Of a stretch of DNA of 64,000 nt, positions 55,019 through 63,196 are shown in pieces. Where the stretch lies: contig NZ_JANZYP010000025.1 in assembly GCF_025506355.1 (NCBI RefSeq), positions 1 to 64,000 of the forward strand, written 5' to 3'. A program made the translations under genes and the position numbers. Every line of letters starts with the position of its first letter. Positions within the stretch are counted from its first letter, which is position 1. This stretch comes from Sphaerisporangium corydalis. GTDB lineage: Bacteria; Actinomycetota; Actinomycetes; Streptosporangiales; Streptosporangiaceae. Under the pieces are notes generated by a model. The model searched no databases and had not been told where the DNA came from. It saw only the letters and a list, made by a program, of their open reading frames with translations.

Positions 55019-55900
55019 TGCGTCGTCCCGATCTTCGGTGGCCTCCTGGGCGGCGATCCGCAGCGCCCGCGCGGCCAGCACCCCGGTGAGGTGCCGCCGG
55101 TACCCGGCCGTCGCGTGGATGTCCCCCTCGGGGTCGATCAGGTCCCGCACGGCGCGCGCGACCGCGTCCCAGTCGTCGGAGGCGGCCGGCCGGTGGGCGC
55201 ACACCTCGGACATGTCGAGCAGGACGGGGACCGGTCCCGCGCTCACGCAGGCCACCCGGGCCGAGGCGATGCGCAGGTCCTCGTCGAGGACGACCACGGC
55301 GGCGGCGCCCGCCATCGCGTAGTCGCCGTGCCGGCGCGCCACCTCGCAGAAGGCGCTGCCCGCGCGGGCGGGCAGTGCGGGGAAGAACGCGGACACCGCC
55401 AGCTCGCCGGGCTCGGTGGCCGACTCCAGCGGGCCGGTGAAGAACTCGCCCGCCGGCACGTCACGCTCCCCGCCGCCGTGCCGCGCCAGCCGCACCGACC
55501 CGTCGAGGACGGTCAGCACGGCGGGCAGCTCGGCCGAGGGGTCGGCGTGCACGAGGCTGCCGACCACGGTGCCGCGGTTGCGGATCACCGGGTGGGCCAC
55601 CAGCCTGAGCGCGGCGCCGAGCAGCGGCTGGGCCCGCGCGACGGCCGCGGAACGCTCGACGGCCGCGTGCCTGGCCAGCGCGCCGACCCGGACGCCGCCG
55701 TCCCGCACCGCGATGGTGTCCAGGGACGTGACCCGGTTGATGTCGACCAGGTGGGACGGCGCGGCCAGGCGCATGTTGAGCAGGGGGATCAGGCTCTGGC
55801 CGCCGGCCAGCACCTTGCCGTGCGGCCCCGCCCCGGCGAGGACCTCAAGGGTCTCGCCGAGGGTGCGGGGCGCGTGGTAGTCGAACGCCGAGGGCTTCAC
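55001..55900 (-). CDS. Molybdenum hydroxylase FAD-binding subunit
   Basis: A 299-aa CoxM/XdhB-like FAD subunit. AGGQSLIPLLNMRLA and RNRGTVVGSLVHADPSAELP bind the FAD diphosphate; the C-terminal CO-dehydrogenase flavoprotein domain follows. GTG 55900 overlaps the permease stop by 4 nt (GTGA), so it is coupled to the permease gene. Confidence 0.93.
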   Translation of the reverse strand: MKPSAFDYHAPRTLGETLEVLAGAGPHGKVLAGGQSLIPLLNMRLAAPSHLVDINRVTSLDTIAVRDGGVRVGALARHAAVERSAAVARAQPLLGAALRLVAHPVIRNRGTVVGSLVHADPSAELPAVLTVLDGSVRLARHGGGERDVPAGEFFTGPLESATEPGELAVSAFFPALPARAGSAFCEVARRHGDYAMAGAAAVVVLDEDLRIASARVACVSAGPVPVLLDMSEVCAHRPAASDDWDAVARAVRDLIDPEGDIHATAGYRRHLTGVLAARALRIAAQEATEDRDDATGGPR

Positions 55901-57273
55901 GTGCCGCTGCCGCTCCCTTCCGCCAGGGCGGGCGACGCCCCGGAGTCGCCGCCGGCCGGTGTGCGCCCGGATATCGCGCGCAGCAGGTGGTACCCGCCGA
56001 GCACGACGATCGTGCCGAGCGCGATGCCGGCCAGCGAGAAGTCCTTGGTGATCTGGTGCGACACCGGGCCGATGGCCAGGATGATGCCCGCTCCGATCGG
56101 CACCATGTTCACCGGGTCGGAGAAGTCGACCCGGTTCTCGATCCAGATCTTCGCACCCAGCAGGCCGATCATGCCGTACAGGATGACGGTGATGCCACCG
56201 AGCACGCCACTTGGCGTGGCCGCCACCAGCGCGCCGAACTTCGGCACCAGGCCGAACCCGATGGCCACGACGGCCGCGATGTAATAAGCGGCCGTCGAAT
56301 AGACCCGCGTCGCGGCCATGACCCCGATGTTCTCCGCGTAGGTGGTGGTGGGAGAGCCGCCCGTCGCGCTCGCCACGACCGTTCCGAGGCCGTCCGCGAA
56401 GATCGCGCGGCCGATCAGGGGGTCGACATCGACTCCGGTCATCTCACCGACTGCCTTGACGTGCCCGACGTTCTCGGCGATCAGGGCGATGACGGCGGGG
56501 AGCACCAGCACGATGGCCGACATGGCGAACTGCGGAGGATGCATCGCCGGCCACCCGAACAGGTCGGCATCCGAGACCGACTGGAAGTTCACCCGAGGGC
56601 CGGTGACGTTCTGCCCGGAGAGTGGATCATGTGCCGTGATGTTTCCGATGATCTTGTCTGCCCCGATGGACAGCAGGAATCCGATGACAAGACCGAGCAG
56701 GATGCCGATGCGGCCGATGAACCCCTTGAAGGCGACGATGATCACGCCGGTGACGACCATGGTGATCAACGCGATCCACGGGTCGTGCCACCAGTAGAAG
56801 TCGGCCACGACGTAGGCGAGGCCGAAACCGATCAGCATGACGACCGCCCCCGTCACCACCGGGGGAAAGATCTTGTGGATGATCTGGATACCAAGATAGT
56901 GAATCGCGACGCCGCAGAGCGCGAGCACCGCCCCGGCGACCAGGATCGCGCCGGTGACGGTCCCACTGCCACCTCCGGCGGCGTTGATGGCCGCCACCGC
57001 TCCTACGAAAGACGCCGACGTACCGAGGTAGCTCGGGATCTTGCCCTGCACGATCAGCAGGAACAGGATCGTGGCGACTCCCGACATCATGATCGCAAGG
57101 TTGGGATTCAGTCCCATCACCACGGGGAACACGAACGTCGCTCCGAACATCGCGATGACGTGTTGCGCGCCGAATCCGACCATGCGTGGCCAGCTCAGCC
57201 GCTCGTCGGGCTTGACCACCTCCCCGGGAGCCAATGAGCGCCCGTCGCCGTGCAACTTCCATCCGAAGGCCAT
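55897..57273 (-). CDS. NCS2 nucleobase permease (uracil/xanthine type)
   Basis: A 458-aa cation symporter of the nucleobase:cation symporter-2 family with about 14 TM helices. FGAQHVIAMFGATFVFPVVM is the TM1 signature of UraA-like members, IAENVGHVKAVGEMTGVDVD and GGSPTTTYAENIGVMAATRV are NCS2 hallmarks. UraA-like features suggest uracil over purines, which is a weak call. ATG 57273 is the start, with AGAAAGG upstream. First gene of the four-gene operon. Confidence 0.93.
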   Translation of the reverse strand: MAFGWKLHGDGRSLAPGEVVKPDERLSWPRMVGFGAQHVIAMFGATFVFPVVMGLNPNLAIMMSGVATILFLLIVQGKIPSYLGTSASFVGAVAAINAAGGGSGTVTGAILVAGAVLALCGVAIHYLGIQIIHKIFPPVVTGAVVMLIGFGLAYVVADFYWWHDPWIALITMVVTGVIIVAFKGFIGRIGILLGLVIGFLLSIGADKIIGNITAHDPLSGQNVTGPRVNFQSVSDADLFGWPAMHPPQFAMSAIVLVLPAVIALIAENVGHVKAVGEMTGVDVDPLIGRAIFADGLGTVVASATGGSPTTTYAENIGVMAATRVYSTAAYYIAAVVAIGFGLVPKFGALVAATPSGVLGGITVILYGMIGLLGAKIWIENRVDFSDPVNMVPIGAGIILAIGPVSHQITKDFSLAGIALGTIVVLGGYHLLRAISGRTPAGGDSGASPALAEGSGSGT

Positions 57274-57596
57274 GAGAGCCCTTTCTTACCGGGCCGGGGG
57301 TCGGTGGCCACCCCGCAGGCGGACCTCCGCGGCATATCGCACTTCGTACTTGCCGGGCACATTAGACCCGTGAACCGTGGTCCACATGGTAGGGAACTGC
57401 CAAACGTACCCGACCGACCCGCACTCCTCTTGCGCACCGCCCCCCACCACAGGCAGTGAACAGGGCCCTCGCTCCCCTCGGACCGTCGCCCTGTCAGGGC
57501 ACGTGCGGAAACACCTGCCACGATCTCGGCGCGGGCTCGCCACTCCCCTCAAACGACAGCCGGTCCAGGGAGCGGGAGTCAACGCCACCAGGAAAT

Positions 57597-57718
57597 AAGG
57601 GCCTCGCTCCGCTCGGACTGTTTTCTCGGAGCTTCGCCGTATCAAGGCGGCCGCGAGACCGCCGGCAAGGATCCCGGCGAAGCTCTCAGAAAACCGCCCG
57701 AGCGTAGCGAGGCCCTTT
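57597..57718. repeat. Palindromic repeat copy A (complete)
   Basis: About 122 bp. Left arm AAGGGCCTCGCTCCGCTCGG, middle with GGAGCTTCGCCGTATCAAGG and GAGACCGCCGGCAAGGATCC, right arm CCGAGCGTAGCGAGGCCCTT. Arms can pair to a long hairpin. Family described under findings. Confidence 0.9.
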
Positions 57719-57850
57719 CGCGGTGGCCTCAAGAGGCGTCACGACCTCCAGCGCCGGGAGACCCTGGCACCAGGCGCGACCGCCTCACCCGCGCCTACGC
57801 CGAACTCAACCAGCTCACCGGCTGGCTCCACCACCTCGCCGCGCAAGACA

Positions 57851-57971
57851 AAGGGCCTCGCTCCGCTCGGACTGTTTTCTTGGAGCTTCGCCCTATCAAG
57901 GCGGCCACGAGACCGCCGGCAAGGATCCGGCGAAGCCCTCAGAGCACGGCCCGAACGGAGCGAGGCCCTTT
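57851..57971. repeat. Palindromic repeat copy B (complete)
   Basis: About 121 bp, same layout as copy A, with arms AAGGGCCTCGCTCCGCTCGG and CCGAACGGAGCGAGGCCCTT. Followed by the shared right flank TTCGAGGTGCTTCAAGAG. Confidence 0.9.
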
Positions 57972-58227
57972 TCGAGGTGCTTCAAGAGCCCGCCGGGTAA
58001 GTCCCCGATCCACGCCTCCGAGCCGGGCGCCTCGCCGCACTGCCGCAGCCCGGTCGGCCCGGGCCGCCGGACGTGACCCCCTCGATCCCTTTTCACTCGT
58101 CCCGCCCCTCACTCACAGAAGCCAAATCACTTTTCTTTTCCGCCCTGCCGGATAAACATGGCGTGTGCTTAGATTGCCTTCACGACCGGTGATTCCAGGC
58201 CTGATCGGCGGCCCAGAAGATGACCGG

Positions 58228-58248
58228 TTAAACCGGCGGCCGGTTTAA
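58228..58248. promoter_or_regulatory. Perfect 21-bp palindrome before the XRE gene
   Basis: TTAAACCGGC-G-GCCGGTTTAA, 69 bp upstream of ATG 58317. A dyad this exact close to an HTH regulator gene is a likely autoregulatory operator. Confidence 0.6.
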
Positions 58249-58316
58249 TCAAACCTCGGACCGGAATCGCCACCCAAGATAAAAAGCCCGATTTTCTCTA
58301 TTTCGAGAGGATCGCC

Positions 58317-59153
58317 ATGACCGTGGAGCAATTCCCCGACCCCGGGTCCCCTCGCGTGCTGTTCGGCACCGAGATGCGCCGCCTGCGCGAGGCCGCTCAG
58401 CTGTCACAGGCCGCCGTGGCCACCCGCCTGGGATGCACACAGACCCAGGTGAGCCGCCTGGAGGCCGCCACCAGGACGCCGTCGAGATCCGACGCCGAGC
58501 GGCTGGACCGGCTGTTCGGCGGGGACCGCGCAGACGGCGGCACCTACTTCGCGGGACTGCGCCGCCGCATCGTCGCCCGCCCGAGCGGCCCTATCTGGTT
58601 CGAGGGCTGGGCCGAAGAGATCGAGCCCACGGCCCTCGTCCTCCGCTCCTGGGACCCCCTCCTGGTCCCCGGCCTCCTCCAGACCGAGGCATACGCGCGA
58701 CAGTTGTTCAGTCGCGGCCCGAGAGCGGTCCCCGAGGAGGTGGAAAAGCGGGTCGAGGCCCGCATAAGGCGCCGAAGGATCTTGGACGTACAAGACCCTC
58801 CTCTGGTCCTTGTCCTGATCGACGCGGGCGTACTACGCCGCCGGGTAGGCGGGGCAGAGACGATGAGGGAGCAACTCGGCTATCTGCTCGAAGTCGCCGA
58901 ACGACCTGCCGTGACCATTCAGGTCGTCGATCCCGACTGTCTGGCGGGGATGGCCGGGGCCTTCATGATTGCCGAGCTTCCGAACGGGCAGCCAGACGTG
59001 ATCCATGCGGACTCACCGGTCCAGGGGCAGATAACAAGCGAACATGAATTCGTATTTTCCATCCGAAACCGATACGAATCCGTGAGGGCGTGGGCCTATC
59101 CTGAGCATGTATCCCTGAGAATGATCGAGGAAGTGAGACGGGAATGGACCTGA
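58317..59153 (+). CDS. XRE-family regulator with DUF5753
   Basis: A 278-aa protein: HTH (about 12-68, RRLREAAQLSQAAVATRLGC, VSRLEAATRTPS) followed by the DUF5753 domain (about 95-275) with SWDPLLVPGLLQTEAYAR. These proteins always pair with small DUF397 proteins in actinomycetes, as here: the next ATG lies inside this gene's end (10-nt overlap). Roles in development and secondary metabolism are known for some pairs. GAGAGG precedes ATG 58317 by 7 nt. Confidence 0.93.
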   Translation: MTVEQFPDPGSPRVLFGTEMRRLREAAQLSQAAVATRLGCTQTQVSRLEAATRTPSRSDAERLDRLFGGDRADGGTYFAGLRRRIVARPSGPIWFEGWAEEIEPTALVLRSWDPLLVPGLLQTEAYARQLFSRGPRAVPEEVEKRVEARIRRRRILDVQDPPLVLVLIDAGVLRRRVGGAETMREQLGYLLEVAERPAVTIQVVDPDCLAGMAGAFMIAELPNGQPDVIHADSPVQGQITSEHEFVFSIRNRYESVRAWAYPEHVSLRMIEEVRREWT

Positions 59154-59350
59154 GCACCGCCGTGTGGCGGAAGTCGTCACACTCCTCCGACAACGGTGGG
59201 CAGTGCGTCGAAATCGCGGTCAATCTTCCCGGCGTGGTCGCGGTACGTGACAGCAAGATTCCGGATGGACCTAACCTTATTTTCGGTCCCTCCGAGTGGC
59301 GATCCTTCGTCATCGGCGTCAAGGCAGACAGCTTCAGCAATCTGTCCTGA
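59144..59350 (+). CDS. DUF397 protein
   Basis: A 68-aa protein with WRKSSHSSDNGGQCVEIAVN and VAVRDSKIPDGPNLIFGPSE, the complete DUF397 signature. It starts inside the XRE gene and is coupled to it. Works as partner, and perhaps antagonist, of that regulator (known for some pairs, inferred here). Confidence 0.93.
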   Translation: MDLSTAVWRKSSHSSDNGGQCVEIAVNLPGVVAVRDSKIPDGPNLIFGPSEWRSFVIGVKADSFSNLS

Positions 59351-59431
59351 CTTGTCGGGTATTCACCCCTGCAGCGGGTGACCGGGAATTCGATGAGGAC
59401 CTAGAGTCCTGGGCCTAAAACTGTGGTGTTC

Positions 59432-59550
59432 AAGGGCCTCGCTCCGCTCGGACTGTTTCTAGGAGCTTCGCCGTATCAAGGCGACTACGAGACCGCCGGC
59501 AAGGATCCGGCGAAGCCCTCAGCGCACGGCCCGAACGGAGTGAGGCCCTT
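59432..59550. repeat. Palindromic repeat copy C (complete)
   Basis: About 119 bp; TTTCT replaces TTTTCT in the left arm. Its right arm (59519-59550) supplies the last codons and stop of the minus-strand RHH gene. Confidence 0.88.
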
Positions 59551-59770
59551 CGATGGCGGCGGGGATCTCCTCGCGTGTGACAGGCTCGCCGCTCCCCTCG
59601 AACGACGGCCAGGCGAAGGGTTCGTCGTCCCAGACACGGCCGGCCATGGCGGCGAGGCGAATGCCCACACGGATGATCTCCGCCTGCGGGACTCCACGGC
59701 GCCTGGCCGCTTCCCTGATGAGCGCCAGGTCGTCCTGATCGGCGTAGACGCTCGTCCTCCTCATGGACAT
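59519..59770 (-). CDS. RHH-domain antitoxin-like protein ending in a repeat
   Basis: An 83-aa protein with RHH start (RRTSVYADQDDLALIREAAR and GVPQAEIIRVGIRLA) and a C-terminal tail FEGSGEPVTREEIPAAI like CopG-type antitoxins. TAGCGT lies 6 nt before ATG 59770. The last ~10 residues (HSVRAVR) and the stop are encoded by repeat copy C, so the native C-terminus has been replaced. No toxin gene is adjacent. Confidence 0.7.
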   Translation of the reverse strand: MSMRRTSVYADQDDLALIREAARRRGVPQAEIIRVGIRLAAMAGRVWDDEPFAWPSFEGSGEPVTREEIPAAIEGPHSVRAVR

Positions 59771-59848
59771 ACGCAGACGCTAACTCAAGGACGGTCCCGA
59801 GGCGGCCAGGCGCGTCCCCCCGGTTGGCACATTCGCACGAGCCCAGGT

Positions 59849-59892
59849 TCGGCGAAGCTCTCAGAAAACAGCCCGAGCGGAGCGAGGCCCTT
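59849..59892. repeat. Palindromic repeat copy D (right half only)
   Basis: Only the right arm is present (GGCGAAGCTCTCAGAAAACA through GCGGAGCGAGGCCCTTTT). The left half is lost or was never there. Confidence 0.8.
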
Positions 59893-59904
59893 TTCGAGGT
59901 GGCT

Positions 59905-60357
59905 TCAAAGATCCGACTCGCTCACGGGGGCGGCCAGGTAAGCCCACAGCCGGTGGCCTGTATGGGGCGAGCCCTGATAGCCGGCGCGGTCGGCCAGCAC
60001 GGCCACGATGCACAGGCCCCGACCGCACTCCTCGTCAGCATCCCGCTGCCCATCCTGGTCCCTGAACAGCGGCGCCCCCACTCCACCAAGATCGAAAAAG
60101 GACCTCGCTCCGCTCGGACTGTTTTCTAGGAGCTTCGCCATATCAAGGGGCCACGAGACCTCTAGAAAGGATCCGGCGAAGCTCTCAGAGCGCGGCCCGA
60201 GTTGAAGAGGCCCTCCGATGGCGGCGGGGATCTCCTCGCGTGTGACAGGCTCGCCGCTCCCCTCGAACAACGGCCAGGCGAAGAGTTCGGGCTCGTTCAG
60301 CTCGCGCGGGTCCCGCGTGGCCTCCGTCGCGCTTTTGTCTTGGGTGATGATGGTCAC
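59905..60357 (-). pseudogene. Chimera of antitoxin-like and HATPase-like fragments joined by a repeat
   Basis: The frame from GTG 60357 (GGAGG 5 nt upstream) encodes a short N-terminus ending ELFAWPLFEGSGEPVTREEI like the RHH gene's tail, then repeat copy E, then EECGRGLCIVAVLADRAGYQ and RLWAYLAAP, which match the C-terminal end of actinobacterial anti-sigma-type HATPase proteins. 150 aa in total. It joins parts of two different genes; the RHH head and the ATPase core are missing. Whether it is translated is unknown. Confidence 0.7.
60098..60214. repeat. Palindromic repeat copy E (complete, inside the chimera)
   Basis: About 117 bp, the most diverged copy: left arm AAAGGACCTCGCTCCGCTCGG, centre GGGGCCACGAGACCTCTAG, right arm GTTGAAGAGGCCC. 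It lies in frame between the two gene fragments. Confidence 0.82.
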
Positions 60358-60444
60358 TGCTTCCTCCTGTGTTCGCTAGCGGATTGGGTTGTGCCCGATC
60401 ACCTGCTCTCGCCGGACGTTCGCCGGCTGGTGCCGAAACCGAGG

Positions 60445-60475
60445 GAGCCCCCTCGCCTCCCAGAATGGGGGGCTC
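60445..60475 (-). terminator. Possible terminator hairpin
   Basis: GAGCCCCC (60445-60452) pairs with GGGGGCTC (60468-60475). It lies 60-90 bp beyond the end of the 60535-61169 minus-strand pair. No T-tract. Confidence 0.35.
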
Positions 60476-60534
60476 CCCGGCATCGGCCCCGACAGACGGG
60501 GGCTAGGGAAGATTTCACCCGCCTGCCGAGACGT

Positions 60535-60792
60535 TTATAAGGCGCTGCGGAGTCGCCGGACCTGCTGAGGAACGGCTGGAGCGACAAGCCCCTCAATACG
60601 GCACTGGTCCTCAAGCAGCTTCCTCACATCGTCGGCCATAACGCCGCACACCACGTGCGACAAACCCCTCCGCTGGGCCCTTTCAGAGACCCGCCCGATG
60701 CGGAGAGCGATGATTCCTCCGGCGCCGTCCATGAAAGTCCACCGCTTGCCATATGCAGCCTCCAGCTCGGCCAGCCCGGCGATGGCGGTCAC
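60535..60792 (-). CDS. Small hypothetical, second of a pair
   Basis: An 85-aa protein (GLAELEAAYGKRWTFMDGAG, RKLLEDQCRIEG). GTG 60792 overlaps the upstream stop by 4 nt (GTGA). No family recognised; the pair lies with XRE/DUF397-type genes and may be related to them. Confidence 0.65.
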   Translation of the reverse strand: MTAIAGLAELEAAYGKRWTFMDGAGGIIALRIGRVSERAQRRGLSHVVCGVMADDVRKLLEDQCRIEGLVAPAVPQQVRRLRSAL

Positions 60793-61169
60793 GCGTCGGC
60801 CGCCAGGATCAGATCAGCCGCCCGCTGCGGGCTCTGCTGGTTGACGGTGTGCATGCCAGGTCGATCACCTCTCAGGGTCACCAGGTAGCACCCGGACCGG
60901 GCACCGACGTTGACCATGGCGACCGGCTGGCCGTCGCCACCGGGGACGACCAGTTCGGGGCCGAGGCGCGTTTGAAGCCTGCGGGAGGGCCTCTCGCTGG
61001 ACAGCTTCAGGCGGATCGTGCGGACCGCGAAAGACCGGACTCCCCGCGCTGCCAATAGACGCTGCACGAGGTCCAGTGCTTCATTGTGTTTTTCCGCTGT
61101 TGACTCGGAGATCCCGTCGTCCTCGACCCAGTCGGGTCGGAGGTCTGTAGCTGTCTGTCCGGTCGCCAT
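60789..61169 (-). CDS. Small hypothetical, first of a pair
   Basis: A 126-aa protein with helical start (STAEKHNEALDLVQRLLAAR) and a beta-rich second half (VRTIRLKLSSE, MVNVGARSGCYLVTLRGD). TACCTT stands 6 nt before ATG 61169, again a leaderless arrangement. Function unknown. Confidence 0.65.
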   Translation of the reverse strand: MATGQTATDLRPDWVEDDGISESTAEKHNEALDLVQRLLAARGVRSFAVRTIRLKLSSERPSRRLQTRLGPELVVPGGDGQPVAMVNVGARSGCYLVTLRGDRPGMHTVNQQSPQRAADLILAADA

Positions 61170-61228
61170 GGATCGAAGGTAGGAGTGGGCGATTCCGAAG
61201 CTCTACGAGTGTGCGGAAACTTGCGAAA

Positions 61229-62095
61229 TCAAGTCAGCCGCCCGATCGCGGCTGTGATCAGCGCCCGTGCTGGAGCGCCGTACACGGCCGTCTCTGCCAG
61301 GCGGGCGAACCCCTTGACGTACATGTCCACTTCGTGGGGCGCTGTGATCGTGAGGGACGCTGAGAGAAGTTCTACGAAGACACGGTCGTCGTCGAAGATG
61401 TTGAACGCCTCACATGTCCACATCTGGCGAGGCGCGGTACGGGGGATCACTCCGAGTGAGACCGAGGGCAAGGCCATGAGGGCTAGCAGGTGCCCAAGCT
61501 GACCGGCCATCACCTCGGCGTCCGCTATCGGGTAGTACAAAACTGAATCCTCTATCAAGACCGCAAAACGCCGGCTTCCTTCAAACAGCACGCGCGAGCG
61601 CTCCATGCGCGCAGACACGGCGCTGTCAAGGTCATCGGGCCCGTCAGCCGTGCCATGGAATGCGCCGAAGGCGGTCAGCATCGCATGGGCATAGCCGGGA
61701 GTCTGGAGAAGCCCAGGGATCACGTTGGAGCAGTAAACGCGGAAGTGGCGAGTTGCCTGGTAGAGCGGAATGCCCGATTGCTGGATGTGCCGGAGCCCTG
61801 CCCGGTGGCGGCGTCGCCACTCGACGTACATGGAGCTGGCCGACCGTGCCGCCGCGATCAGGTCGGGGATTTGATCCTCTTCCCCGCACGCCCTACACCA
61901 GGCCCGTATGTCGGAGTCCGAAGGGGCCTTGTGCCCGTGTTCGATCCGGGATGTCTTTGACTCGTGCCATCCGGCCGCCGCCGCGAGGGCGCGGGCCGTC
62001 AGGTCGGCGTCCTGGCGCATTTCGCGAAGGCGGTGTGCGAGGTCTTGTCTCGCTTGGCGGGCGCTGGCGTAGGGTGACGGCGGCGAACTAGACAT
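61229..62095 (-). CDS. XRE-family regulator with DUF5753 (second)
   Basis: A 288-aa protein: HTH (about 12-70, LAHRLREMRQDADLTARALA, SKTSRIEHGHKAPS), then DUF5753 with YQATRHFRVYCSNVIPGLLQ and TPGYAHAML. ATG 62095 is 8 nt after the DUF6879 stop. Its partner is a DUF6879 protein, not DUF397. Confidence 0.9.
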   Translation of the reverse strand: MSSSPPSPYASARQARQDLAHRLREMRQDADLTARALAAAAGWHESKTSRIEHGHKAPSDSDIRAWCRACGEEDQIPDLIAAARSASSMYVEWRRRHRAGLRHIQQSGIPLYQATRHFRVYCSNVIPGLLQTPGYAHAMLTAFGAFHGTADGPDDLDSAVSARMERSRVLFEGSRRFAVLIEDSVLYYPIADAEVMAGQLGHLLALMALPSVSLGVIPRTAPRQMWTCEAFNIFDDDRVFVELLSASLTITAPHEVDMYVKGFARLAETAVYGAPARALITAAIGRLT

Positions 62096-62103
62096 GGCTT
62101 GAA

Positions 62104-62622
62104 TCAGGTGAGCCGGTACTCCGCGTGGTCGATTGCCCGTTCCCAGACGGCATCGAACGCTGCGAGGCACAACCGGATCACTGCGGGATCGTCGGTCAGC
62201 TCATCTCCAAGGTAATCACCCACACCGGAGAAGTACCCGAACCGCACCAGGTGGTCGTCAAAGACCCAGAAGTCGTTACCCGGCAGCGCCAAGTCCGATG
62301 CTTGCCTCCGAGGAAGCCAGCGCAGTTGCTCACCAGCAGGGATGTTGACCGCGTCACCCAGGTCATACTCATGCCTGATGAAGTCGGTCACGGGCTCAGA
62401 CACGATGCGGGCGCGGCGCATTGGGACGCCGCGGCCGACAGTCGCCCGCACCAGGCGCATCCATTGTTGCCAGCGGTCCTCTGACGGATCGATCTTGCCG
62501 TCTGACTTCCAACGAAGAAACTGAGTGTCATCGGGGGTGTAGGCATCGCGCATCTCTAGATGCACGGCAGATCGACGGCATCCGTAAAGGAGGTCAGCGA
62601 ACGTCATCGACTGGTTGGGCAC
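62104..62622 (-). CDS. DUF6879 protein
   Basis: A 172-aa protein (FADLLYGCRRSAVHLEMRDA, FLRWKSDGKIDP, PRRQASDLALPGNDFWVFDD) of the DUF6879 family that accompanies XRE-DUF5753 genes. GGAGG lies 6 nt before GTG 62622. It overlaps the gene before it by 29 nt. Confidence 0.85.
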   Translation of the reverse strand: MPNQSMTFADLLYGCRRSAVHLEMRDAYTPDDTQFLRWKSDGKIDPSEDRWQQWMRLVRATVGRGVPMRRARIVSEPVTDFIRHEYDLGDAVNIPAGEQLRWLPRRQASDLALPGNDFWVFDDHLVRFGYFSGVGDYLGDELTDDPAVIRLCLAAFDAVWERAIDHAEYRLT

Positions 62623-62839
62623 TGCACGCCTCCAACAGAATGTCTCTCATGCGAGCCGGGATGCGGACGATTCTCTCGTGCTCCAGGATCGCGCTGCGAG
62701 CTGCGATCTCTGCTCGCTCGCCCGGATCTACAACCTCCCACCCTTGGATCACAAAGGAGCCGTCCCGCTCATCGATCCAGACGGAGGGGCAGTTCGCGTC
62801 GCCGGTGTTGGGGTCGATGCCGACGAACCGTAGCGCCAT
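62594..62839 (-). CDS. Small protein upstream of DUF6879
   Basis: An 81-aa protein (MALRFVGIDPNTGDANCPSV, WIDERDGSFVIQGWEV). GGGAGG lies 5 nt before ATG 62839. First of the three-gene set small protein-DUF6879-XRE. Family not recognised beyond this common context. Confidence 0.75.
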   Translation of the reverse strand: MALRFVGIDPNTGDANCPSVWIDERDGSFVIQGWEVVDPGERAEIAARSAILEHERIVRIPARMRDILLEACSAQPVDDVR

Positions 62840-62939
62840 GCTGGCCTCCCGGGCCCTTAAGTATGCGACTACTTGCGACTTTGCCGAGCCTGACTGCATG
62901 CCCTGGAGTAGTCAAGTACCCCCAGGATGGAGGCCGCCC

Positions 62940-63164
62940 ATGGTGAAGTGCTTCACGGCGGTCGAGGTCAGCGCCGGCCACTATGCGACCTTCGTTCGCG
63001 TGGACGGACTGGCGGCCCGTGTCCTAGCACGGTTCGGCCCAGCGCGTGCTCGCGAGGCCCGTCGTTTGAGCCACCTCGTACCGGGATCCGGCGAAGCTCT
63101 AAGAAAACAGTCCGAGCGGAGCGAGGCCCTTTCGAGGCGGCTTGGGAGCCGCCGGCCCGCATGA
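62940..63164 (+). CDS. Small protein whose 3' end is a repeat copy
   Basis: GGAGG (62929-62933) stands 6 nt before ATG 62940, so translation is likely. The first 45 residues (MVKCFTAVEVSAGHYATFVR, VDGLAARVLARFGPARAREA) look like a gene-specific part; the rest (GEALRKQSERSEAL and following) is encoded by repeat copy F. Probably a truncated gene. 74 aa. Confidence 0.5.
   Translation: MVKCFTAVEVSAGHYATFVRVDGLAARVLARFGPARAREARRLSHLVPGSGEALRKQSERSEALSRRLGSRRPA
63083..63131. repeat. Palindromic repeat copy F (right half only)
   Basis: GGATCCGGCGAAGCTCTAAG through CGGAGCGAGGCCCT, followed by the shared flank TTCGAGGCGGCTT. The left half is absent. Confidence 0.8.
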
Positions 63165-63196
63165 GGCGGATCCATGGGCGGGGTCCATGTCCCGGC

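Larger units (their letters stand above)
57274..58316. other. Gene-poor region with two palindromic repeats
   Basis: About 1 kb without an intact gene. It contains repeat copies A and B, and between them a fragment (57778-57846, + strand) that reads DRLTRAYAELNQLTGWLHHL: helical, coding-like, but with no start or stop of its own. The part 57470-57515 (AACAGGGCCCTCGCTCCCCTCGGACCGTC) looks like a decayed left end of another repeat. 58080-58316 carries the promoter region and operator of the XRE gene. Confidence 0.6.

Noticed and set aside
52101-55900. Aerobic carbon monoxide dehydrogenase (coxMSL)
   Set aside because: The active-site loop is PYRGAGR, not the Cys-containing AYxCSFR of true CO dehydrogenase, so CO oxidation is not supported.
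57286-57732. 148-aa minus-strand frame upstream of the permease gene
   Set aside because: It reads through repeat copy A and has no conserved segment.
57597-63131. Insertion sequence
   Set aside because: No transposase frame lies between or beside the copies; units are only about 120 bp.
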